A stretch of 64,000 nucleotides of DNA from Amycolatopsis japonica (GCF_000732925.1 NZ_CP008953.1:1488001-1552000), one strand, 5' to 3'. Positions 1-8,619 are shown, counted from the stretch's first letter. Translations and numbers: made by a program. Notes: generated by a model from the sequence alone, not told the origin.

Positions 1-38
1 TTCGCAAGTTCGGTGACCATGTCAGATTCGAAATAGCC

Positions 39-1094
39 GTGCCAAAGAAGCTCGCCCCAGCGATGGCCGAAAATATTTCCTCATTGGGCAAAGTAGATGT
101 TTCGGAAGGAAGTGAACCTCAGATGGCTCCGGAAGTAGAGAGTGAACGGGAAACCCCTGATCAGGTTCTGACGGAAGACGCGAACGATGGAAAAGAGAAG
201 CGGTCGAAGCTTACCCCAGAAGAACGCAAGGAGAGGCACGACGCACTGAGCAGAAAACTTTCCGACGGCATCGCCGAGCTGGCAGAGGACGACGGCCGAT
301 GGGAAGAGTTCCTCCGGGCGGCACAGGGCTTCGCGGCCACCTGGAGCTTCAACAACATCATGTTGATCCTGTTGCAAGCGGCGGAGCGAGGGTTCACACC
401 GTCGATAATGAAAACGTCCAGGGCATGGAACAAGCTCGGGCGCAAGATCAAGGCAGGCGAGAAGGCCCTCTACATCTTCGAACCGATGAAATACCGTCTT
501 TCGCTGGAAGAGGCTCAGAAGGAAGGAAAGAAGGGGTTCGGCAGTGACGGTAAGCCGCGGATGGCTATCCGTGGCGTTCGGCCTTCACCTCGCTTCGACG
601 TCAGTCAGACTGAGGGCGAGCCGCTCCCCGAAGACCTGGCAAGTCGTGCTCTCGTCACCGACGACGAGATCGCGGAAGTCTGGGAGGCGGTCGCCGCTGA
701 GATCCGGGGGTCTGGCTACGACGTGGTAGGCGGACCACCCGATGACGTGGACAGCTACACGGATCCGGAAGCCCTTGAGGTTTGGGTCTGCGACACCCTG
801 GACGACAAAGCGGCAATCACGGCCGCACTCCGCGAGCTGGCGCACATCCGGCTCGATCACTTGGACGACGCAGACGAGTATCGGCAACACCGCGAACGGA
901 TGGATCGTGAAGCGTCAGCGGTAGCGATCATCGCAGCAGGTGCCCTAGGCCTGAACACCTCGCCGCATCAACAACCTGCTCTCGCTGACTGGCTGGAAGG
1001 TGATGCCGAGTTGCTCGCCGAAACCGCCGAGCGAGTAACGACCGCAGCGCAGGAAATCATCCGGGCACTCCAGGAGCCCGCCGTACCCGTGTAG
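39..1094 (+). CDS. ArdC-like antirestriction / ssDNA-binding protein, possibly 5'-truncated by window edge
   Basis: A protein of about 350 aa. A charged N-terminal stretch (about 1-60) precedes a domain matching the ArdC N-terminal ssDNA-binding fold. The recognisable pattern is W-x-x-F-L-x-x-A, then S-F-N-N-I-M-L-I-L, then W-x-x-L-G-R-K-I-K-x-G-E-K-A-L-Y-I. ArdC proteins protect incoming single-stranded plasmid DNA from restriction. The C-terminal part has the layout of the associated metallopeptidase, but its HExxH motif reads R-E-L-A-H near 832-846, so the first His ligand is missing. The start is uncertain: position 39 is GTG, the frame stays open to base 3, and ATG at 63 or 123 is also possible; the one at 123 has a GGAAGGAAG upstream. 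Confidence 0.72.
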   Translation: MPKKLAPAMAENISSLGKVDVSEGSEPQMAPEVESERETPDQVLTEDANDGKEKRSKLTPEERKERHDALSRKLSDGIAELAEDDGRWEEFLRAAQGFAATWSFNNIMLILLQAAERGFTPSIMKTSRAWNKLGRKIKAGEKALYIFEPMKYRLSLEEAQKEGKKGFGSDGKPRMAIRGVRPSPRFDVSQTEGEPLPEDLASRALVTDDEIAEVWEAVAAEIRGSGYDVVGGPPDDVDSYTDPEALEVWVCDTLDDKAAITAALRELAHIRLDHLDDADEYRQHRERMDREASAVAIIAAGALGLNTSPHQQPALADWLEGDAELLAETAERVTTAAQEIIRALQEPAVPV

Positions 1095-1236
1095 GGGCAA
1101 TGCTCGGAGGCCGGAGTCTCCGTCCAACCCGTAGAAGACAGTCAGGCCCCGCATGCCGAAGGCCGTGCCGCTAGCGGTCGCGCACATCTTTGGATGCGCG
1201 CGCGCCGTGGCCACACGGAACACGGAGGAGATACCA

Positions 1237-1779
1237 ATGGACGACATGACACATGCAGAACGACAGGGTACGACGCCCCGAGATCGACAAGATCCGGTCG
1301 GGTTCCGGCTGGCCGCGCCGGCGACCGTCGACGGGTTCACGGTGGTCGAGGTCGCGTTCTTCACTCCTGGGGGTTCAGGGTCCAACGCCTCAGCGTTGGC
1401 CGTGACCCGCCGGAGCACGAACTACAGCACGCACGTCTTGCTGTACGACGAGAGCCGGGATGCATGGTCGCTCGAGGTCGGGCACTACGACTTCGCCACG
1501 CTGCCGCTGGCCCAGGAAGACCTCGCCGCACGGGGCAACATCGCCCTCGGAGGCGCCGTCGCGCCGATCGAGGTCAAGGAAATGCAGGACGTAACCCACC
1601 TGCCGTCGACGGGGACACGCGAGCTGATCGTGGAGTGGGTCCGAGAGCATCAGGGTAAGACCCCGGCAGAGATCGCCGCAGGACTTGGGCTCGGACGAGA
1701 CCAGGTCCGGCAAGCATGCCGAAGGATGGTGCGCGATGGCCAGCTGCGAAGCACGCCCGGAGGCACCTACTACCCCTGA
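1237..1779 (+). CDS. Small protein with C-terminal winged-helix domain
   Basis: About 180 aa. ATG at 1237 is chosen over the longer 1153 start because GGAGGAG lies six bases upstream. The first 110 residues form a beta-rich domain I do not recognise. The last 55 (T-R-E-L-I-V-E-W-V onward, with A-E-I-A-A-G-L-G and then R-R-M-V-R-D-G-Q-L-R ending G-T-Y-Y) read as a winged helix of the MarR/GntR-like size class. It follows the ArdC-like gene in the same direction within the conjugative element and may be a DNA-binding accessory protein. No specific function can be assigned. Confidence 0.65.
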   Translation: MDDMTHAERQGTTPRDRQDPVGFRLAAPATVDGFTVVEVAFFTPGGSGSNASALAVTRRSTNYSTHVLLYDESRDAWSLEVGHYDFATLPLAQEDLAARGNIALGGAVAPIEVKEMQDVTHLPSTGTRELIVEWVREHQGKTPAEIAAGLGLGRDQVRQACRRMVRDGQLRSTPGGTYYP

Positions 1780-1885
1780 CCGGCTACGGTGTCACCCGAG
1801 GCTCGCTGAACAGGCGGAACGGCGGATTACTCCGGCCACAGCGATCGGACTGCCGCGAACGCGCGGTGACACGGAAGTGCAGGTG

Positions 1886-2374
1886 ATGACGCAGGTGGAG
1901 CCGCTGGAGGTAACGCCGGAGGTTCAGACGGTCATCGATGCCTGCCGAGAGTTCATCACCGGAGGCGGGGGCTCCTCGATCGAGGCGCTCTACGGTGGCA
2001 ACGATCTGCCAGAACTACAGTCCGCGGTCCGTGAGCAGGTCGACCTCCTGGTGAGGCTCGCGCGGGCTGGCCAGCTCGTCGGCGTGGAGCTCGAACCGCC
2101 CACGGGCGGCGAAGACTCGGACGACGATGCCGTCGCGCGCTGCTCGCGTGCCGTCGCCCGATGGAGGGTCAGTCGGGACCTGCACAAGAACCTCCGGGCC
2201 CGGACGACGCAGGCGAAAAACGACGAGCGCGAGAAGCAGCAAGCCCGAGACAAGGCCGTGCTGGACCTGGCGGCCGCGCGACCGGACTGGGGCACCCAAC
2301 GAATGGGCAAGGCAGTCGGCCTCCCGGAAAAGACCTTGCGCGACATCCTCACAAAAGCCGCCAATCCGCGCTAA
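1886..2374 (+). CDS. Hypothetical protein with basic coiled region and C-terminal HTH-like segment
   Basis: About 162 aa from ATG 1886, which follows ACGGAAG at a spacing of eight. A longer frame reaches back to 1685 but overlaps the preceding gene and lacks a ribosome binding site. The middle (R-D-L-H-K-N-L-R-A-R through E-R-E-K-Q-Q-A-R) is highly charged and probably helical. The end (W-G-T-Q-R-M-G-K-A-V-G-L-P-E-K-T-L-R-D-I-L) resembles a helix-turn-helix. I do not recognise the family. Its position suggests an accessory or regulatory gene of the element. Confidence 0.55.
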   Translation: MTQVEPLEVTPEVQTVIDACREFITGGGGSSIEALYGGNDLPELQSAVREQVDLLVRLARAGQLVGVELEPPTGGEDSDDDAVARCSRAVARWRVSRDLHKNLRARTTQAKNDEREKQQARDKAVLDLAAARPDWGTQRMGKAVGLPEKTLRDILTKAANPR

Positions 2375-2761
2375 CAGCCCAGCCAGATTGCCCGCGAGAG
2401 CAAGCTCTTCAAGATGTTAAGGGCGCACCCGTCGATTCAGGCGACCAAGCCGATATCTGAACCGTGCCCAGCCTGAACAGCTAAAGTACGAGCGCGGCCC
2501 GTGCATGCGTGCCCTCACGGCCGTAGCCGTCCACCTATCACGCCTTGCGGAATTCAATAACTCGCATGTCCACGCGACTTCCCCGAGGTTGATGTAGCAA
2601 CCGGGGCATGACGCCAGAATTCGTTTGTGCGTCGACGACATGCGCAGACCACTGTGGAAGATTCGAAATTCCTTGCCTATTGGATGGCCTTCAAAAGTTC
2701 TCGCATAGGGACACCCTAGTGAATCGATTGGTCGAAAGAGTATCTCACTTGAGGAGTAGCC
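2375..2761. other. Intergenic region, 387 bp, no gene seen
   Basis: No supported coding sequence. A 74-codon frame on the minus strand (2417-2641) has no ribosome binding site or recognisable product. The segment from about 2640 is visibly lower in GC than the flanking genes and ends in a good ribosome binding site (GAGGAG) for the gene at 2762, so it probably holds that gene's promoter. No convincing -35/-10 pair was identified. Confidence 0.5.
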
Positions 2762-3490
2762 ATGGTTGCATCGGCTAATTTGAACGCGGCAAGCAACGAA
2801 GTCTATGTCGCCTTGTTAGTGCCAGACGCCCCATCCTTCCCTGCAATTATCGACGATGAGAGGTGGAACACCTTTGCCGTGCCGAGGTTTCGGCGCGCGA
2901 CTGCTGAAGCGGTCGCGTCGTGGCTCAATGCCATGTACGAGGAAGACCCGCGAACCTGGCCGGGTGGAGCCGCTTTTGGCCCGGACGGCGTTCTGACCGT
3001 GCTGGAAGGAGAAGAACGCGCGACTGTGCGGGTTCTTCCGGACGCGGAAGGCAGGTACGCGATCGGCTTTCAAGGTTGGGCGTGGGTACTTAGCACTCCG
3101 ACCATTGACAAGCATTGCAATGCTGAATTGCTCGACGATCGGGCGCGGCTAACGGCGGAGAGTCGCGAAATCCTCGTCACCATCAACATCGATGGCACGG
3201 ACCCCGCGTTCCCCGCACTGCCCTCGGCGGAGCACGGCTGGTCCCGGGCGGGATGTCCGCGGTTCCGGCGTGAGGTCGCCGAGGTGGTCGTTGCCTGGAT
3301 CAACGACGTCGCCCGCAGTAGCCCAGAGGGCGCAGACCGCGCGTACTGGGACGCCGACACGATCGTGCTGCTGGACAACCAGGCAATCGCCGACGACGGC
3401 TACCTGCCGACCCGAATCGACGCCGATTCCGACGGACGCTACGCGATCGGCACGACATTCGAATGGGAGCTCGTCGATCAAGAACTATAA
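2762..3490 (+). CDS. Unknown protein made of two tandem copies of one domain; contains a TTA codon
   Basis: 242 aa; ATG preceded by TGAGGAG. The two halves are duplicates. In each, a D-P/A-x-F-P-A-L/I block is followed by P-R-F-R-R-x-x-A-E-x-V-x-x-W-(L/I)-N, an acidic stretch, and D-x-x-G-R-Y-A-I-G ending in a Trp-rich strand (about 18-110 and 140-240). No signal peptide or membrane segment. The family is not recognised. A TTA leucine codon at 2816-2818, rare in such genomes, may make translation depend on a bldA-type tRNA. It opens a run of five rightward genes each with its own strong Shine-Dalgarno. Confidence 0.7.
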   Translation: MVASANLNAASNEVYVALLVPDAPSFPAIIDDERWNTFAVPRFRRATAEAVASWLNAMYEEDPRTWPGGAAFGPDGVLTVLEGEERATVRVLPDAEGRYAIGFQGWAWVLSTPTIDKHCNAELLDDRARLTAESREILVTINIDGTDPAFPALPSAEHGWSRAGCPRFRREVAEVVVAWINDVARSSPEGADRAYWDADTIVLLDNQAIADDGYLPTRIDADSDGRYAIGTTFEWELVDQEL

Positions 3491-3516
3491 ATTTGCAAGC
3501 AGTTCGAGGAGGAAAC

Positions 3517-3816
3517 ATGGAAGAACGAGACGACATGGTCGTGACACTGGATATGCCTGGAACCATCGCGGAGTTCCTGCAAGATCTGGATATGCAGGAC
3601 GACGAGATCGAGGCATACGACGGTGCTCGCTTCATCAATCGCTCTCGCGGATACACGCTCCGCGTCACGGCGACACTGGCTGTGCATAGAGCGCTTCTCA
3701 GTCGTTGCTGGACATTCGAAGGTGGCGACGGCATCGAGTCGAGCTCAACCGAACGATCGGCTTACCGCGCGTACGCGCAGCGGATAGAACGCGCAGAGCA
3801 TGACCCTAGTAAGTAG
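3517..3816 (+). CDS. Small acidic hypothetical protein
   Basis: 99 aa. Start at ATG 3517 because GAGGAGGA precedes it at the right distance; the longer frame from 3463 overlaps the end of the upstream gene. The N-terminal half is acidic (L-Q-D-L-D-M-Q-D-D-E-I-E), the C-terminal half more basic. No motif, signal peptide or transmembrane helix. It lies 26 bases after the duplicated-domain gene and is probably co-transcribed with it. Function unknown. Confidence 0.65.
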   Translation: MEERDDMVVTLDMPGTIAEFLQDLDMQDDEIEAYDGARFINRSRGYTLRVTATLAVHRALLSRCWTFEGGDGIESSSTERSAYRAYAQRIERAEHDPSK

Positions 3817-3854
3817 TCGATACCGCATGCAAGCACGCCAGAAGGAGTGGGAAG

Positions 3855-4649
3855 ATGGTCAAGAATCACGAACCCAAATACCCGTTTCGGATTCTGCGGA
3901 CTGCTAAGAACGTCCGCCGAGTCTCGATTCCCTATGACACACGCGAAGCACGGGATGCAGCGGGCAGCCGTTATGCGGAGCAGGACGCCGCGCGGGTCCT
4001 GCTGGAGTTCTGGAGCGAAACTCACCCGCAGGACCCGCTGAACGAAGGGTGGGCTTGTGACGGACATGTCGATCCGCCCGGAGCGGCCCTTGCTGGCCCG
4101 TTGGACGATGCCTCCGCACTGCTGACCCGTATCCGCGATGCGCTGATGCAGATCGACGACGCCGACCGGGCGGGGACGCCCGGTGACGAAGACACAGCAC
4201 GTGAACGGCGCGAAGCCCTTCTCGATGACCTCGTCGGGGCGGTGGACGTCCTGGACAAACTGCTGTCCGAGGGCGGCGCCCTCCCCGGAGCGTGGTCGCG
4301 GCGGAGCACCAAACAGGCAGTGACCTACGCCGCGGTCACCCCCGATGTGTCGGACGTCTGCCAGACCCATGCCGGAGCGAAACTCGGCCCCATGGTCGTC
4401 CAGGGCGTCGAGGACGCCACGAACGCCGGTGTCTACCACTGCCGCTGGTGCAGCAACGCCTTCAACCGGCAGCAGCAGGCAGTGCTCGCGCGGCATCCGA
4501 ACGAGGACGAGCTCTACGGCTTCCACGAAGCCTGCGCCGGGGACTTCGCCCTCAACTACCTCCCCATCGTGGTGACCGTGCGGCCGGACCGCTCAGCCCA
4601 GGTCACCGGTCCACCGAACACCAGCGTCACCGTGCTCATCGAGGACTAG
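3855..4649 (+). CDS. Hypothetical protein with a possible zinc-binding Cys pair
   Basis: 264 aa; ATG 3855 follows AGAAGGAGTGGGAAG. The N-terminal part is charged; residues about 80-140 are helical and acidic. The C-terminal part has C-R-W-C and further Cys/His residues (D-V-C-Q-T-H upstream, F-H-E-A-C downstream) that could form a zinc site. The protein ends in a beta-rich segment. The family is not recognised. Same direction as, and close to, its neighbours, so probably part of the same accessory operon. Confidence 0.65.
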   Translation: MVKNHEPKYPFRILRTAKNVRRVSIPYDTREARDAAGSRYAEQDAARVLLEFWSETHPQDPLNEGWACDGHVDPPGAALAGPLDDASALLTRIRDALMQIDDADRAGTPGDEDTARERREALLDDLVGAVDVLDKLLSEGGALPGAWSRRSTKQAVTYAAVTPDVSDVCQTHAGAKLGPMVVQGVEDATNAGVYHCRWCSNAFNRQQQAVLARHPNEDELYGFHEACAGDFALNYLPIVVTVRPDRSAQVTGPPNTSVTVLIED

Positions 4650-4668
4650 CAACTCAGGAGGAAGGGCC

Positions 4669-5172
4669 ATGCAGCAGAAGACAAGAACCATCTACGTCGC
4701 CGTCCACCGAGTCACTGGACAGGAGCTGGAAACAGGCTTCCCGGTGAAGGTCGCAGGCCCGCACGGGCGTGGTGCTGTGTTCCTCCACGTCGTACGGCCT
4801 GATCGCCGCGAGCCGCACCGGGAGCTGGCCGAGGTTCACGTCTGCTGGGATGCGAACGGCCGCACCAGCGACTGCTGGGCGCGAGACGTCGGGATCCGGG
4901 TCGAGCCACGCGAAGTACCCATCACAGGAACGACGCCGCTCGTGCCGGCAACGGCGCGCCAGCAGGACGCTATACGCCACGCCGTTCCCGCAGCCGAGCT
5001 GGACGGCTGGCATTTCGGCACAGGGAGCATCGTCGTGCCGCACCCACCGCTAGAGGCACTCGCGGTAGTCCAACGGGCCTTCGACTGGGCGGCGGAGAAG
5101 TACGGCGCGAACAAGTTCCCTGCGGCTTCACTTCGTTCCGTGCTGAAGAGCCTCAAGGAGAGGACAAGCTGA
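4669..5172 (+). CDS. Hypothetical protein of the element's accessory operon
   Basis: 167 aa; ATG 4669 follows AGGAGGAAGGGCC, a near-ideal ribosome binding site, 19 bases after the upstream stop. The N-terminal half is beta-rich (I-Y-V-A-V-H-R-V, V-F-L-H-V-V-R-P). The C-terminal half is helical and ends in S-L-K-E-R-T-S. No catalytic motif, signal peptide or membrane helix. Function unknown. Confidence 0.65.
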   Translation: MQQKTRTIYVAVHRVTGQELETGFPVKVAGPHGRGAVFLHVVRPDRREPHRELAEVHVCWDANGRTSDCWARDVGIRVEPREVPITGTTPLVPATARQQDAIRHAVPAAELDGWHFGTGSIVVPHPPLEALAVVQRAFDWAAEKYGANKFPAASLRSVLKSLKERTS

Positions 5173-5357
5173 GACACGAGGGATTTCGGTACGTGCAGGT
5201 CGGCGCGGGTACGCCAATGAGTGCCCGCGCCGACCTCAAGTCCTAGCAGACCCATCGGCGGCACGCCGTCCCACCGCGAGCGCCTTCCAAGGGACAGCGC
5301 GAGTGCAAGCGGACAGGACGTGCCCCCTCGAATCGCAACCGGCTTGGAGAAGAGACC

Positions 5358-5672
5358 ATGACTGCGCGCCCCAACAGCCCCGACCCGTCCGCCTTCCCTC
5401 TGGAGGAGGCATGCCCTGCCTGTCACGTTGAAATCGGACAAGCTCACGAACATCGCTGCGAGGTCGCCCGCTGCTTGGCCACCGGCCGACAACGCAACGG
5501 CCACATGTACTGCCGTTGTCCCGAGGACGTATGGACGGGCCTGATGTCCGGGATGGCCGAATGTATCGAGTTCGGCTGGATGCAAGAAGGAGACCCCAGT
5601 CTCCCCGACCTCAACCGCCTCTACACCGCCGCGACCTGGAACCCTCGCCGCCGCCGCTGGACCCGGCCCTGA
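5358..5672 (+). CDS. Small Cys/His-rich protein, probable zinc-binding domain
   Basis: 104 aa from ATG 5358. The pattern C-P-A-C-H-x-E-I-G-Q-x-H-E-H-x-C-E-V-A-R-C-L-A-T-G-R-Q, then C-R-C-P-E-D-V-W-T-G, then E-C-I-E-F-G-W resembles a short zinc-binding protein that I recall from actinobacterial plasmids, integrative elements and phages. The family role is not established. It is last in the rightward accessory run before a lower-GC region. Confidence 0.7.
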   Translation: MTARPNSPDPSAFPLEEACPACHVEIGQAHEHRCEVARCLATGRQRNGHMYCRCPEDVWTGLMSGMAECIEFGWMQEGDPSLPDLNRLYTAATWNPRRRRWTRP

Positions 5673-6031
5673 GCTGCCGACCCCGCATAACCACAATCGA
5701 ATGAAAGCCTTGTTCCACGGCCCGTTGCGGGAACGCTGTGCGCTGCACGTGGAAGCGACGCCACCAGGGTTCCAGTTGGGCCGAATGGCGGGGCCCTGTA
5801 GCTCCGCCTGCGGGAACCCTGAGCCCTGTCATACGACCTTGCCAGTTGTTGATCATTCACCCAGTTAGCCCTTGTCTGGTATCTAACGTGCCGTGTTCAC
5901 TTACGGTGAGTGCAACCGCTCGCCAGGGGAGGGTGAAGGTGGCAGTATTTTGTGCGTCGGGGAAGGCTTACCTTCAGTAGATCGTCCTGCTCCTGGTTGT
6001 CCAAGATTTGCGAGTAGGGAGTTCGACTGCT
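5673..6031. other. Intergenic region, 359 bp, with a widely spaced inverted repeat
   Basis: No supported gene. A 9-bp perfect inverted repeat lies at 5765-5773 and 5813-5821 (CAGGGTTCC and its complement) around a 39-base GC-rich middle; it could be a structured leader, a terminator for the upstream operon or a protein site. From about 5840 the GC content falls and stays lower through the two secreted-protein genes that follow. No convincing promoter pair was identified. Confidence 0.4.
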
Positions 6032-7021
6032 GTGCGTTTTTCCAATTGGAAGCTAGTCTCGGCCGTAGTGCTGACTGCATTGATCAGTGTTCCACAGGTG
6101 GCAATAGCGGACGCAAATGTAGGCTCTGAGTGGAAACCTGGTAGCAATATCTCGGCGGCGCAGTCGAAGAAAATGATCTCTGATTTCGTGGCCGGTATTG
6201 CCGGTAGACATAATATTCACATCAATCCGGCGGACTACGAAGTGGTCTCGCACGGGAAAGAGATCTCGATTCGAGCTAAGAAGCAATCGTCGGCCGCCGT
6301 CGCGTACCGCTCTGGTGGAGCAGTTTCCGAAGCGGTTCCAGTAATGACCGGGTCGAGCTCTGAAGTGTCCGCACTCGACTTTAATGTAGCTCCGCCGTCG
6401 GCTGCCGAGATCGCAAGTGCAAAGGGTCGGGCAGCGCTGGGGATTCAGGCAGAGCCGAACTGGTTTCCGGTCGAATGCTACCGGCGCACAATTTGGGTAC
6501 AGCCGGATCCGGACGGCGTAGTGGGCGATACGGTAGTTGGATGGCAGGACGCCTGCAAGCAGTTGGGATGGCTGCCGCCGACGGCGGGCCGGGGCAATTG
6601 GGTCTTCCGTATGTGGCAAACATGTGCCACGCAGCAAGAGCGCAAGATCTTCACCCTGACTGGTTGTGGCGTGCAGAACCTTGTCTCATCGCCAGATGCC
6701 AGGTGGGTGGACTGGAGTCCGCGCTCGGAGTTGCCTGTTGGGCAGTGCAAGACAATTTCGTATGGAGTTACGGTGGGGCCGATCACTGGCTCGTGGAGCT
6801 ATCCGGCTTGCGATACAATCAAGATTGACAAATGGAATCCAGGAGTGTACTTCAAGGCTTGGTGGTCTGGACGAGCTTGGGGGAAGACTCGGGCGTCGGA
6901 ATTGGTCTACTCGTTCACGCTTCCAGAAGGTGCTGGCGCATCGGGTGATGCTCGAATTTCGATGTCGTGGGATCCTTGCATTTACCCCGGAGCGGGAGAT
7001 AAATGTCAAGACACCCAGTAG
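6032..7021 (+). CDS. Secreted Trp- and Cys-rich protein of unknown function (low-GC island)
   Basis: 329 aa from GTG 6032, preceded by AGGGAG; an in-frame TTG at 6008 is less likely. Residues 1-27 form a classical signal peptide (basic N-terminus, V-V-L-T-A-L-I core, A-I-A cleavage site), so the product is exported. The mature protein has eight cysteines, an even number compatible with four disulfides, all in the C-terminal 60 percent. That part also has about 14 tryptophans. The N-terminal part (N-I-S-A-A-Q-S-K-K-M-I-S-D-F) is helical. Family not recognised. GC is lower than in the neighbours, suggesting separate acquisition. The lipoprotein gene follows 55 bases later. Confidence 0.7.
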   Translation: MRFSNWKLVSAVVLTALISVPQVAIADANVGSEWKPGSNISAAQSKKMISDFVAGIAGRHNIHINPADYEVVSHGKEISIRAKKQSSAAVAYRSGGAVSEAVPVMTGSSSEVSALDFNVAPPSAAEIASAKGRAALGIQAEPNWFPVECYRRTIWVQPDPDGVVGDTVVGWQDACKQLGWLPPTAGRGNWVFRMWQTCATQQERKIFTLTGCGVQNLVSSPDARWVDWSPRSELPVGQCKTISYGVTVGPITGSWSYPACDTIKIDKWNPGVYFKAWWSGRAWGKTRASELVYSFTLPEGAGASGDARISMSWDPCIYPGAGDKCQDTQ

Positions 7022-7076
7022 TGATTGGGGTCTTGTGAGCCTGTTAAGATAGAGTCTCGCTAAGCGAGGTGGTTAC

Positions 7077-7574
7077 ATGAAGGAATCAAGACAGGCTATC
7101 GCAGTTTTAACGATAGCTTCCTCTTTGATGATTGTCATTGCATCATGCAAGTCGTATGATGCTACAGCTCCTTCGCAGTTGCCGATCTCGCAGGCGCAGG
7201 CTGAAGGGCTGCTCAATCAGGCCATCGACCTGGTGCAAGCGAATAACTACGACGGCTTGTGCCAGGTCGTGGCCGCAGCTGAGCAGAATTGCCGAATTCA
7301 GCTTGAGGGCGCGGTCCGATCGAAGCAGCAACCCGGCTCAGATCGTCCGAAAGTAGTTGGGTTTTCAGTTCACAGTGAACAGAGCGGATCTACTGCCGTT
7401 CTGAGGCTGGAGGGTAGTCGTGCTGACGGTGTTGCTTACGTAAGCGACTTCGCCGTCATTCGCACAGAAGGGTCAAAACTTGGCAGCCTTACTGCTCCGT
7501 ATTGGGTTGGGATTAAGTATATTGGCGGCGATCAGTCGCCTAGCACGACGTCAACGTCAAGCTCGGGTAACTGA
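7077..7574 (+). CDS. Putative lipoprotein paired with the upstream secreted protein
   Basis: 165 aa; ATG 7077 follows GCGAGGTGG. The N-terminus is a lipoprotein signal (K-E-S-R, hydrophobic core, I-A-S-C lipobox with Cys at about 24), so it should be anchored to the outer face of the membrane. The rest is a small alpha/beta domain with an A-E-G-L-L-N-Q-A-I-D-L-V-Q helix, then strands, then a Ser/Thr-rich tail. Codon 11 is TTA. The first coding line is strikingly AT-rich for this genome (24 of 60 G+C at 7081-7140). Function unknown; surface exclusion or a partner of the secreted neighbour are possibilities. Confidence 0.7.
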   Translation: MKESRQAIAVLTIASSLMIVIASCKSYDATAPSQLPISQAQAEGLLNQAIDLVQANNYDGLCQVVAAAEQNCRIQLEGAVRSKQQPGSDRPKVVGFSVHSEQSGSTAVLRLEGSRADGVAYVSDFAVIRTEGSKLGSLTAPYWVGIKYIGGDQSPSTTSTSSSGN

Positions 7575-7645
7575 ATGATGCGAAGACTTTTGATCGGGCT
7601 GCGCGGTCATCGAAATTTGTTCATTCCTCCGGAACCTTAAGATGG

Positions 7646-8605
7646 TCAGGCCGATGGACGGGTAGCGCCCACGTAGTCGTCTCTGGGACGGCGGTGGTTA
7701 TCGATCTGCACGGGTTGGCCAAAGGTGGGGGCGTTGATCATTTTGCCTTTCCCGATGTAGAGGCCGACGTGGTGGATTCTGGCGGGTGTGCCGTAGAAGA
7801 CGAGGTCGCCCGGCAAGAGCGGTTGGCCGTCCGGCACTCGGGGTCCGGCGTCAAACTGAGTGTGGGCGGTCCGGGGTAGTGCGATCCCTGCTGCGCCGTA
7901 AGCCGCCTTGGTCAGCCCGGAGCAGTCGAATCCTTCGTGTCCGCGGTCCGGTCCGTTTCCGCCCCAGATGTAAGGTAGCCCGCGCTGATGGCAGGCGTAG
8001 GTGATCGCGGCTGTCGCTGCGGGGGTTGGTGCCTGGATCGCGTTGCAGTCGCCTGTCCCGCTGGATGTACAAGTCGCGCCATGGACTGCGGCAACGATCT
8101 GGCGAGCGGCTGGTTCGAACTGTGCGTAGCGGCCGGGGAAGCCTGATCGCTGTACGGTTTGGGCGGCTTCGGCGACTGGCATGGTCTGCCAGTTCGGCAG
8201 CGCCATGAGATGCCGGTAGAACTGCTCGCTGCTGTAGTTCGGGTTCATGATCTGGGCGACGGAGCCCCAGCCTTGCGAGGGGCGCTGCTGGAAGAGGCCG
8301 ATGCTGTCGCGGTCGCCGTAGGTGAGGTTGCGCAGTCGTGACTCGGTGATCGCGGTAGTGATCGCGATGACCCAGCCCGTTTCGGGAACGTTCATCTGCT
8401 TGCCGACGGCGACGATCGTCGCCGCGTGGCCCATTTCTTCGGGGCCGTATCCGGCTATCGATGTGCCGGTTGCGCCTGCGGGGATGCAACTCGTGCTTTG
8501 TGCGGAGCTGCCGACCACTGCTTGGACGACGGCGATCGCACCTCCGCCGATGAGAAGAAGCAGCACGACGAAGAACGCGACGCCGGCTACTGCGAGCTTA
8601 GCCAT
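7646..8605 (-). CDS. Bifunctional transglycosylase-like / NlpC-P60 cell-wall hydrolase (VirB1-like)
   Basis: 319 aa. One N-terminal membrane anchor (about 4-30), then a lysozyme-like transglycosylase domain (catalytic Glu in T-E-S-R-L; G-L-F-Q-Q-R-P; about 55-170), then an NlpC/P60 endopeptidase domain with Cys in F-D-C-S-G, His in H-H-V-G-L-Y-I-G and a late third residue. Such two-domain hydrolases open peptidoglycan for assembly of Gram-positive type IV secretion systems. It is the last gene of the leftward transfer block, after the replication-relaxation gene. Confidence 0.88.
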   Translation of the reverse strand: MAKLAVAGVAFFVVLLLLIGGGAIAVVQAVVGSSAQSTSCIPAGATGTSIAGYGPEEMGHAATIVAVGKQMNVPETGWVIAITTAITESRLRNLTYGDRDSIGLFQQRPSQGWGSVAQIMNPNYSSEQFYRHLMALPNWQTMPVAEAAQTVQRSGFPGRYAQFEPAARQIVAAVHGATCTSSGTGDCNAIQAPTPAATAAITYACHQRGLPYIWGGNGPDRGHEGFDCSGLTKAAYGAAGIALPRTAHTQFDAGPRVPDGQPLLPGDLVFYGTPARIHHVGLYIGKGKMINAPTFGQPVQIDNHRRPRDDYVGATRPSA

Positions 8606-8619
8606 CGCTTAAGGCCCCC

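Noticed and set aside
2417..2641. Minus-strand reading frame of 74 codons in an otherwise empty region
   Set aside because: No ribosome binding site, no recognisable domain, and composition typical of random frames in GC-rich DNA.
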